A stretch of 21,072 bases of DNA from positions 1 through 21,072 of the forward strand of contig JANMWN010000068.1 in assembly GCA_031394045.1 (NCBI GenBank), written 5' to 3'. Within the stretch, counting starts at the first letter, position 1. Every line of letters starts with the position of its first letter. The notes beneath the pieces are model-generated. The model searched no databases. It had not been told where the DNA came from and saw nothing but the letters and a program-made list of their open reading frames with translations. Origin of the DNA: JANYIP01 sp031394045. GTDB taxonomy: Bacteria > Actinomycetota > Actinomycetes > Prado026. Below are positions 15,316-21,072 of the stretch, one piece after another. The position numbers were made by a program, and so were the translations under genes.

Positions 15316-15329
15316 CAAACGAACGTTTG
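15316..15329. promoter_or_regulatory. Palindromic operator site D
   Basis: CAAACGAACGTTTG is an inverted repeat with perfect 6-base arms (CAAACG/CGTTTG) around AA. It covers the expected transcription start of the promoter at 15281-15308, a classic repressor position. Its half-site differs in spacing from sites A-C but matches site E. Confidence 0.72.
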
Positions 15330-15347
15330 GCAGCGAGAGGGGCACGC

Positions 15348-16466
15348 ATGAGCACGCTCAAGCAGGGCACCGCCTTCGTAGAGCGCGTGTCCGAGTGGCT
15401 TAGCGCGAACGTCCCCGAACGGTGGCTCTCGGAGCGCGGCGCTCTGAGCGAGGACGAGACGATCGCCATCCGCATGGAGTGGGACCGCCAGTTGCACCAA
15501 GGCGGTTATGCGGGGATCTCGCTCCCCGAGAAGTTCGGTGGGCAGGGGCTCGGGCTACGCGAGGAGGTGCTCTTCCACGAGCTTGCCGCCCGCGCGCATG
15601 CTCCCGAGGGCATCGGCCGGATCGGCAAGATCCTGACGATCCCGACCCTGGTGACGCACGGCAACCAGGACCAGTGCGCGAAGTACATCTCGCCGATCCT
15701 GTCCGGCGACCAGATCTGGTGCCAGGCGTTCTCCGAGCCCGGCGCCGGCTCCGACCTCGCTGCGGTCTCGACCTCCGCCAAGAAAGTTGACGGCGGCTAC
15801 CTCGTTTCGGGGCAGAAGATCTGGACGAGCTTCGCCCAGTACGCCCACCGCGCGATCTTGCTGGCGCGCACCGGGCCTGCTGACCAGCGCTACCACAACC
15901 TGAGCTTCTTCCTGCTGGACATGAAGCAGCCAGGCATCACGTTTCGGACGATCAAGCAGATCTCCGGTGATTCGCACTTCGCCGAGGTGTTCATGGACGA
16001 TGCCTTCGTGTCAGACGAGGACCGGGTCGGCGCGGAGGGCGAGGGGTGGAAGGTCGCGATGTCCACCCTGACGTCGGAGCGCGGCGGGGTCGAGGCGATC
16101 ACCCGGTACGTGGACATGCGGGGCGACCTGGACATTCTGCTCCGCTGCTGCGCGCACAAGCCGGAGGACGCTGCTGTCGCGCGCGGGATGGACACGAATC
16201 TGGAGATGGTGCGCTGGCAGGTGATGAAGGCGCTGGACTTCATCGACGACGCTACGCGCTTCTTCAGGTCGACCTGCATGCTCAAGGTCATGTGGAGCGA
16301 GCAGTGGCAGGCGCTCACCGCCTTCGCGGTCAACCTGCACTGCCGTGACCATGAGGAACACTGGCGAAACCAGTACCTTGAGACGCGCGCCGTTTCCATC
16401 TTCTCCGGGTCCAACGAGATCCAGCGCAACATCATCGGCGACCGAGTGCTTGGGCTGCCTCGATGA
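15348..16466 (+). CDS. Acyl-CoA dehydrogenase, large (catalytic) subunit of a paired enzyme
   Basis: The 372-residue protein has the full acyl-CoA dehydrogenase fold. ISLPEKFGGQG is in the N-terminal helical domain, FSEPGAGSDLA and SGQKIWTSFAQ line the FAD site, and FSGSNEIQRNIIGDRVLGLPR closes the C-terminus. The MCAD-type base (Glu of YEGT) is replaced by Ser in FSGSNE. E244 in TSERGG lies at the position of the isovaleryl/long-chain type base (Glu before Arg), so it is the candidate base. This architecture, with a second partial subunit encoded next, recalls the alpha2beta2 FadE28-FadE29-type steroid side-chain dehydrogenases. The ATG at 15348 is preceded by GAGAGGGG. An upstream extension to 15288 would run through the promoter and is rejected. 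Confidence 0.92.
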   Translation: MSTLKQGTAFVERVSEWLSANVPERWLSERGALSEDETIAIRMEWDRQLHQGGYAGISLPEKFGGQGLGLREEVLFHELAARAHAPEGIGRIGKILTIPTLVTHGNQDQCAKYISPILSGDQIWCQAFSEPGAGSDLAAVSTSAKKVDGGYLVSGQKIWTSFAQYAHRAILLARTGPADQRYHNLSFFLLDMKQPGITFRTIKQISGDSHFAEVFMDDAFVSDEDRVGAEGEGWKVAMSTLTSERGGVEAITRYVDMRGDLDILLRCCAHKPEDAAVARGMDTNLEMVRWQVMKALDFIDDATRFFRSTCMLKVMWSEQWQALTAFAVNLHCRDHEEHWRNQYLETRAVSIFSGSNEIQRNIIGDRVLGLPR

Positions 16467-17368
16467 CCGAGAGCGTGCTCGACGCCACCGAGGTCGGCGT
16501 GGTGTCGGCGACGGCGATCCGGGAGATCGCCCAGCGGGCAATATCGGGCGAGCCGATCGCCAACTACGCGCACTCGGCACCGCTGGCCTGGGCGACGATC
16601 GAGGAGGGCGGCTGGGACTGGGTCGGCGTCCCCGAGGAGCACGGCGGCGGGGGAGCCTCGCTGCGAGACCTCGTCGAGCTCGCCCGCGCCTGGGGCGAGT
16701 CAGCGCTCCCGCTGCCGCTGCTCGAGACGGTGTGGGCCAAGCGCTGGTCGGGCGTCGCGCGCGAGCACGGCGGGCCGGTCACCGTAGCCGTGCGCCGGTT
16801 CGGCGGCACCGTCGACGAGGGACTGACGCCCTTCGGTGACACCGGGCCTAGCGGCGACCGCGACGTCATGGTGGCCCGGGCGATCGGCACCGACTCCGAC
16901 TCCCTGGAGCAGCTGGAGCCTTCGGCGGTCGACGACTTCGCCCCGACGCTTCGGCTGGCGGTGCTGCCGTGGGCTACGACGATCGAGCCGGTTGCCGCGC
17001 GCGAGCTCGCCGTGCTGTGGGCGGCAGAGTCGGTCGGAGCAGCGCAGCGCCTCGTGGATCTCTCGGTGGCCTACGCCAAGGAGCGGGAGCAGTTCGGCCG
17101 GCCGATCGGCAGTTTCCAGGCGATCAAGCACCGGCTGGCCGACATGCACTCGATGGCCGAGTACGCCGACACGGCAGTCGTCTGGTCGAGCCACGAGCCG
17201 CACAACGCCGTAGCACCTGCCCTCTACGCGCTGGACACCTCGATCCTGGTTGCCCAGTCGGCGATCCAGGTGCACGGTGGCATGGGTTTCACCTGGGAGA
17301 TGGGGCTGCACTACTACCTTCGCGCCATGCTGATGCGCCGCGAGCTCGTCCAGGGTCTCTTCCGGTGA
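16463..17368 (+). CDS. Acyl-CoA dehydrogenase, small (structural) subunit of a paired enzyme
   Basis: At 301 residues this protein is shorter than a normal acyl-CoA dehydrogenase and has lost much of the middle beta domain. It keeps WVGVPEEHGGGGASL, the FAD-contacting REQFGRPIGSFQAIKHRLADM, and IQVHGGMGFTWEMGLHYYLR. At the position of the catalytic Glu of the large subunit it appears to have Leu, so it is probably the non-catalytic partner that completes the FAD site, as in mycobacterial heteromeric FadE pairs. Its ATG overlaps the stop of the large subunit by ATGA. This supports a fixed 1:1 complex. Heteromeric enzymes of this type usually handle bulky ring-containing acyl groups, a clue to the substrate. 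Confidence 0.9.
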   Translation: MTESVLDATEVGVVSATAIREIAQRAISGEPIANYAHSAPLAWATIEEGGWDWVGVPEEHGGGGASLRDLVELARAWGESALPLPLLETVWAKRWSGVAREHGGPVTVAVRRFGGTVDEGLTPFGDTGPSGDRDVMVARAIGTDSDSLEQLEPSAVDDFAPTLRLAVLPWATTIEPVAARELAVLWAAESVGAAQRLVDLSVAYAKEREQFGRPIGSFQAIKHRLADMHSMAEYADTAVVWSSHEPHNAVAPALYALDTSILVAQSAIQVHGGMGFTWEMGLHYYLRAMLMRRELVQGLFR

Positions 17369-18834
17369 CGTCAGGTCTTGTCGACTTCGTTGACCAGACC
17401 CTTCGTGACGGGCAGCAGAGCCTCTGGGGCTGCCGCATGCGCGCCTACCAGGCGGCCCAGGCCTTGCCGCACATCGACCGCACCGGTTTCCGTGTCGTCG
17501 ACCTGACCGGCCCGGGCATGTTCACCGTGCTGCTGCGCGCCTTCCGCGACGACCCGTGGGCGTCCACCGACTTCCTCGTCGAGAACCTGCCGAGCAACCA
17601 GCTTCGGACCGGCATGCGCACGCGGAACATCCTGGGCATGGGCTTCACGCCCGACTCAATCATGGACCTGTGGGTCCGCACGCTGATCAAGCACGGGTCG
17701 ACGAGCTTCTGGATCTATGACTGCCTCTACGACCTGCCGACGATGCGCCGGATGTCCGACGTGATCCACGAGTCCGGAGGCGTGACGGTGCCCTCGATCA
17801 TGTACGGGCTGACCAACGTCCATGACGACGTGTTCTTCGCCGACCGCGCGCGCGAGATGGCGACCTGGCCCGGCGTGCGGTCGATCTACGTGGAGGACGC
17901 GGCCGGCGTGCTGACGCCCGACCGGGCCGCGACGCTGCTGCCGGCCCTGCGTGCCGCGGCTCCGTCGGTGTCCCTCGAGCTGCACTGCCACAACACGACC
18001 GGTCTGGCGCAGCACAACTATGTCGAGGGGCTGAAGGCCGGGTTCCGGGTGTTGCACACCGCGTCACGCCCGATGGCCAACGGCCCGTCGCTGCCCTCGA
18101 CCGAGGGCATGCTGCCGATCCTGGAGCAGATGGGGTTCGAGCACCGGCTCGACCTGTCCCAGCTCGAGCCGGTCGCACGGAACTTCGGCTGGGCTGCGGA
18201 GGACGCCGGGTTCGCCCCGGGCCAGATGGCCGAGTTCGACCCGCGGATCTACGACCACCAGCTCCCGGGCGGTATGACCGGCACGCTGAAGAACCAGCTG
18301 GCGCAGCACGGGATGGGCCACCGCCTGCCCGAGGTCCTCGAGGAGATCCCAGCGGTCCGCGACGAGCTCGGTCAGCCGATCATGGCGACCCCGTTCTCCC
18401 AGTTCGTCGGCGTGCAGGCGGTCCTCAACGTCGTCACCGGCGACCGGTACTCGATAGTTCCCGACGAAGTCATCCAGTACGCGCTGGGCCAGTACGGCCC
18501 GCTCCCGCGGCCGATCGAGCCCTGGGTCCTGGACCGCGTCATGGCCCAGCCTCGCGCTGCGCACTTCGCCCGGTGGGTACAGCCACAGCCGAGCCTTTCC
18601 GAGGTTCGCTCTCGGTTCAGTGCCGGCATGTCCGACGAGGAGCTACTTATCAGACTCATGACCTCCGATCGCGAGATCGACGAGATGCTGGCCGCCGGCC
18701 CACTCATGACTGACGGCAGGCACCGCTCAAACGCCATCGTCGCCAACCTCGCCGACCTGCTCTCGGAGTCCGGTGACGCGTGCGCGATCCAGGTGCGGAC
18801 CCGGCAGCTGTCGCTGTCGGTGGCGCGCCGATGA
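17365..18834 (+). CDS. Carboxyltransferase/HMG-CoA lyase-like TIM-barrel enzyme without biotin domain
   Basis: The 489-residue protein resembles the carboxyltransferase chain of transcarboxylase 5S, oxaloacetate decarboxylase alpha and pyruvate carboxylase. It starts FVDQTLRDGQQSLWGCRM (metal ligand D10), then LHCHNTTGLA (ligands H207 and H209), HTASRPMANGPSLPSTE, the PGGMTGTLKNQL stretch, TPFSQFVGVQAVLNV and VPDEVIQYALGQYG. Two features differ: there is no C-terminal biotinyl domain with its MKM motif, and the carbamylated lysine of KDMAGLL is glutamate here (E177 in VEDAAG). Biotin-dependent carboxyl transfer is therefore doubtful. Decarboxylation or retro-aldol cleavage of an acyl-CoA or keto acid is more likely (inference). 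The GTG at 17365 overlaps the preceding stop; a longer upstream frame merely shadows the dehydrogenase gene. Confidence 0.85.
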   Translation: MTSGLVDFVDQTLRDGQQSLWGCRMRAYQAAQALPHIDRTGFRVVDLTGPGMFTVLLRAFRDDPWASTDFLVENLPSNQLRTGMRTRNILGMGFTPDSIMDLWVRTLIKHGSTSFWIYDCLYDLPTMRRMSDVIHESGGVTVPSIMYGLTNVHDDVFFADRAREMATWPGVRSIYVEDAAGVLTPDRAATLLPALRAAAPSVSLELHCHNTTGLAQHNYVEGLKAGFRVLHTASRPMANGPSLPSTEGMLPILEQMGFEHRLDLSQLEPVARNFGWAAEDAGFAPGQMAEFDPRIYDHQLPGGMTGTLKNQLAQHGMGHRLPEVLEEIPAVRDELGQPIMATPFSQFVGVQAVLNVVTGDRYSIVPDEVIQYALGQYGPLPRPIEPWVLDRVMAQPRAAHFARWVQPQPSLSEVRSRFSAGMSDEELLIRLMTSDREIDEMLAAGPLMTDGRHRSNAIVANLADLLSESGDACAIQVRTRQLSLSVARR

Positions 18835-19655
18835 GCGGCGAGCCGTCCCGCCAGGTGCTGGTCGAGCGCGAGGGGCCGATCAGCTGGATCACCCTGAACC
18901 GCCCGGAGCGGCTGAACGCGCTCACCGCCGAGATGGTCGGCCGGCTGGGGGAGGTGCTGCACGCCGAGCGCAGCTCTGACTCCCGGGTGCTCGTCCTGCG
19001 CGGTGCAGGGCGTGCGTTCTCGTCCGGCCACGACCTGTCCAGCGACTCCGTCGAGGTGACCGAGCCCGGCGACTCGGTGGCCGACCGTGAGCGCCAGGCT
19101 TCGTACATCGACATGTTCATGCAGATCTGGGAGCACCCCAAGCCGATCCTCGCGGCCATCCACGGCTACTGCATGGCGGGGGCCGCGCAGCTGGCGACCT
19201 TCTGCGACGTCGTCGTGACGGCGCAGGACGCGGTGATCGCCGCGTCGCCGACGCTGCCGATCGGGGGCGGGTTCATCTCGCCGCTGTGGGCGTACTACGT
19301 CGGCGCGAACCGTGCGAAGGTGCTGTCCTTCGTGCCTGGCAAGCGGATCAGCGGGCAGACGGCCGCCGACTGGGGCTGGGCCTTCGACTCCGTCCCGGCA
19401 GACGAGCTGACCGACTACGTGCGTGACCTGGCGCTGCAGATCGCGCGCACGCCGCCGAGCGTGCTCCGGATGAAGAAGATCGCGATCAACCGCACGCTCG
19501 AGCTCCAAGGGTTCCGGCTCACCGCGTACATGGGGGCCGAGACCGACGTCGTCGTGCACTACAGCGACGCCGTCGACCACGTGAAGACCATGATCGAGGA
19601 GGTCGGCTTCAAGGAGACGCAGCGCCGGTTCAACGCCGGCGACCTGTTCGGCTGA
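18831..19655 (+). CDS. Crotonase-family enoyl-CoA hydratase/isomerase with non-canonical active site
   Basis: This 274-residue crotonase homologue shows LNRPERLNALT, the oxyanion stretch AFSSGHDLSSDS, and the AGAAQLATFCDVVV helix. The first catalytic Glu of hydratases is Gln here (AAQLATFCD), and the second position, before LPIGGGF, has no Glu. The acid-base chemistry is thus different from ordinary enoyl-CoA hydratase. It could be an isomerase, hydrolase or decarboxylase acting on an acyl-CoA. It overlaps the carboxyltransferase-like gene by ATGA and ends the operon that begins with the acyl-CoA dehydrogenases. The C-terminal helix has ETQRRFNAGDLFG, similar to actinobacterial EchA proteins. 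It converges on the DUF3237 gene with 15 bases between stops. Confidence 0.87.
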   Translation: MSGEPSRQVLVEREGPISWITLNRPERLNALTAEMVGRLGEVLHAERSSDSRVLVLRGAGRAFSSGHDLSSDSVEVTEPGDSVADRERQASYIDMFMQIWEHPKPILAAIHGYCMAGAAQLATFCDVVVTAQDAVIAASPTLPIGGGFISPLWAYYVGANRAKVLSFVPGKRISGQTAADWGWAFDSVPADELTDYVRDLALQIARTPPSVLRMKKIAINRTLELQGFRLTAYMGAETDVVVHYSDAVDHVKTMIEEVGFKETQRRFNAGDLFG

Positions 19656-19670
19656 CCGCTCGCCTCGCGA

Positions 19671-20165
19671 CTACAGGAGCTCGTAGACCTCGTACACCGG
19701 CCCGATGGGGCGGCTGTGGCCGATGCCGAACGCGACGACGTCGTTGAGCCAGGCCAGCGAGCTCGCCGCCGTCTCGAACTGCATGGCCGCGCGGAAGTAC
19801 ATGTGTTCGGCAGGCACGGTCTCCCCGCGGGCGAGCCGTTCGTCGACGTCCGTGGGTGCCTTGCGCCGTCCGGTGTAGGTCAGGTAGATCGTCTCGCCTG
19901 CGTCGGTCTCGAGGATGGTCCGTACGTCGAGGTGGATGACACCGTCCTGGCGCTTCATCAGGAAGTCGCCGCCCCCGGGAAGCACCGTTCCCGAGAGCCG
20001 CTCGCCACGGAAGGTGCCCTCGCGGATGATGCCCGCGCGACGGACGTAGCCGAGCGGGACCTCGCCGACCCACTGCGGGCTGGTCCGGACTTCGAGCACG
20101 AAGAGCGGAGCGAACCGGATCGACTCCACAACGAGCTTCCTGACGTGGACGGGACTACCTTTCAC
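19671..20165 (-). CDS. DUF3237 family protein
   Basis: The product has up to 164 residues and matches the pattern of DUF3237 (PF11578): FAPLFVLEV near the start, then GYVRRAGIIREGTFRGERLSG, VLPGGGDFLMKRQDGVIHLDVR, and YFRAAMQFETAASSLAWLNDVV near the C-terminus. The family forms a beta barrel and has no settled function, though it often occurs in catabolic clusters. The annotated start is a GTG at 20163-20165 with no ribosome site. A second GTG at 20127-20129 has AGGAAG about 6 bases upstream on the minus strand and also gives a normal family N-terminus, so the true protein may have 152 residues. It is the only minus-strand gene here, divergent from the second LLM gene. Confidence 0.82.
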   Translation of the reverse strand: MKGSPVHVRKLVVESIRFAPLFVLEVRTSPQWVGEVPLGYVRRAGIIREGTFRGERLSGTVLPGGGDFLMKRQDGVIHLDVRTILETDAGETIYLTYTGRRKAPTDVDERLARGETVPAEHMYFRAAMQFETAASSLAWLNDVVAFGIGHSRPIGPVYEVYELL

Positions 20166-20183
20166 AGTGTGTCGCTTGTGCTA

Positions 20184-20212
20184 TTGCCCTACCAATCGAT
20201 CGTTTGTATTCT
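20184..20212 (+). promoter_or_regulatory. Promoter of second LLM gene with operator in its spacer
   Basis: TTGCCC (20184-20189) and TATTCT (20207-20212) are separated by 17 bases. The -10 hexamer is identical to that of the acyl-CoA dehydrogenase promoter at 15303. Operator E fills the spacer, so a bound repressor would exclude RNA polymerase. A promoter for the minus-strand gene should also lie in this 103-base gap, but I could not place one with confidence. Confidence 0.55.
20193..20206. promoter_or_regulatory. Palindromic operator site E
   Basis: CAATCGATCGTTTG matches site D at 12 of 14 positions and forms an inverted repeat with 5 of 6 arm bases paired (CAATCG/CGTTTG). It lies between the divergent DUF3237 and LLM genes and could control both. 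The left flank ACCAATCG also matches the left half of site A. Confidence 0.68.
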
Positions 20213-20268
20213 CGCTACCACGACTACCGACGACCGCCGTCGGCCGGCTCGCCTGCCCAGGAGGATCA

Positions 20269-21072
20269 ATGTCGACCCGACTCCGCTTCGGCGCCTTCAC
20301 CCCGCCGATCCAGCGCCCTGACGAGAACCCCACGATGGCGCTGGACCGCGTGCTGGACATGGTCGAGTGGCTGGACAAGGTCGGGTACGACGAGGCCTGG
20401 TTCGGGGAGCACCACAACGGCGGCTGGGAGCTGATCCCCTGCCCCGAGCTCTTCATCGCGGCGGCGGCCCAGCGGACCAAGCACATCAAGCTCGCCACGG
20501 GAGTGGTCTCGCTCCCCTACCACCACCCGTTCATGGTGGCCGAGCGGATGGTGACCCTTGACCACCTGACCCGTGGCCGCGCCATCCTCGGCGTCGGCCC
20601 GGGGTCGCTCTCGTGGGACGCCCACATCATGGGCCTGGACTACGCGCAGAGCCGGCGCAAGATGGCCGAGGGCCTGGACGCCATCATGGCGCTGCTCACC
20701 AGCGAGGACCCGGTCACGATCGAGACCGACTGGTTCACGATGCGGGACGCACAGCTGCACATCAAGCCGTACACCCGTCCGCACTTCGAGGTGACCACTG
20801 CAGGGACGGCGTCGCCGTCAGGCCCGCGTCAGGCCGGCAAGCACGGCATCTCGCTCCTGACCATCGCTGCGAGCAGCCCTGAGGGCTGGGACGCGCTGCG
20901 CACGACCTGGGACATCGTCGAGACCGAGGCGGCCGCCAACGGCAAGACGGTGTCTCGCGAGAACTGGCGCCTGGTGAGCTTCTACCACATCGCTGAGACG
21001 GAGGAGCAGGCGCGCAAGGACGTGCAGTACGGGCTCGGTCACCTGTTGCGGTACCTCAACACGACGACCCCG
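20269..21072 (+). CDS. LLM-class flavin-dependent monooxygenase, N-terminal part (paralogue)
   Basis: This gene runs off the right edge with 268 codons visible and no stop. The ATG at 20269 is preceded by AGGAGG at 20259-20264. RFGAFTPPIQ, EAWFGEHHNGGWE, TGVVSLPYHHPFMVAERM and LDHLTRGRAILGVGPG match the same limonene-monooxygenase-like subgroup as the gene at 7526. The two are clearly paralogous over the whole visible length, including SRENWRLV and HIAETEEQARK near residues 225-245. No flavin reductase lies beside it in the window, so it may share the one at 6899. It may oxidise a related or later intermediate. The C-terminal third is missing from view. Confidence 0.92.
   Translation, partial: MSTRLRFGAFTPPIQRPDENPTMALDRVLDMVEWLDKVGYDEAWFGEHHNGGWELIPCPELFIAAAAQRTKHIKLATGVVSLPYHHPFMVAERMVTLDHLTRGRAILGVGPGSLSWDAHIMGLDYAQSRRKMAEGLDAIMALLTSEDPVTIETDWFTMRDAQLHIKPYTRPHFEVTTAGTASPSGPRQAGKHGISLLTIAASSPEGWDALRTTWDIVETEAAANGKTVSRENWRLVSFYHIAETEEQARKDVQYGLGHLLRYLNTTTP

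Noticed and set aside
16969..17364. A long N-terminal extension of the carboxyltransferase-like frame
   Set aside because: It lies wholly inside the small acyl-CoA dehydrogenase subunit in another frame and has no family similarity. The GTG at 17365 gives the normal N-terminus.
19656..19670. A bidirectional terminator between the convergent crotonase and DUF3237 genes
   Set aside because: Only 15 bases separate the stops, and they hold no convincing stem-loop or T run.

Overview
The window reads as a piece of a chromosome (or large plasmid) from a high-GC actinobacterium. The third codon positions are almost all G or C, GTG starts and 1-4 base ATGA/TGATG/GTGA gene overlaps are common, and the FadE-like, luciferase-like (LLM) and SDR proteins are of the kind abundant in Pseudonocardia, Rhodococcus, Mycobacterium and Nocardioides. 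The genus cannot be fixed from this sequence alone. Almost every base is coding. No gap between genes exceeds about 110 bases, and I see no tRNA, rRNA, insertion sequence or CRISPR array.

Layout. (1) 1-1609: end of a 3-oxoacid CoA-transferase A subunit, its B subunit, and a TesB-type thioesterase. (2) 1671-6789: a tightly overlapping operon of acyl-CoA ligase, cyclase-family hydrolase, MaoC hydratase, a 120-residue SDR-like protein without catalytic residues, a full SDR, and an MDR reductase. (3) 6899-8683: a flavin reductase and an LLM monooxygenase resembling limonene monooxygenase. (4) 8766-15258: ribBA, a sugar-type ABC ATPase and permease with no binding protein, a 105-residue unknown protein, an aldehyde dehydrogenase, and a crotonase. 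(5) 15348-19655: paired large and small acyl-CoA dehydrogenase subunits, a carboxyltransferase/HMG-CoA-lyase-like enzyme without a biotin domain, and a second crotonase. (6) A convergent DUF3237 gene on the minus strand (19671-20165), divergent from a second LLM monooxygenase that runs off the right end.

Five related palindromes built on CAA...TTG lie directly in front of blocks 2, 3, 4, 5 and the last gene. Several overlap recognisable promoter elements. This suggests that a TetR-family-type repressor (or two related ones), not encoded here, controls the set as one regulon.

Taken together this looks like a complete catabolic programme for an unknown cyclic or branched, probably terpenoid-like, compound. 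The likely order is uptake by the ABC system, oxygenation by the LLM enzymes with reduced flavin from the reductase and extra flavin precursor from RibBA, ring opening or aldehyde oxidation, CoA activation, a beta-oxidation-like series, and final CoA transfer. No thiolase is present; the carboxyltransferase-like enzyme is a candidate for the C-C cleavage step. The substrate is an inference and cannot be read from the sequence.
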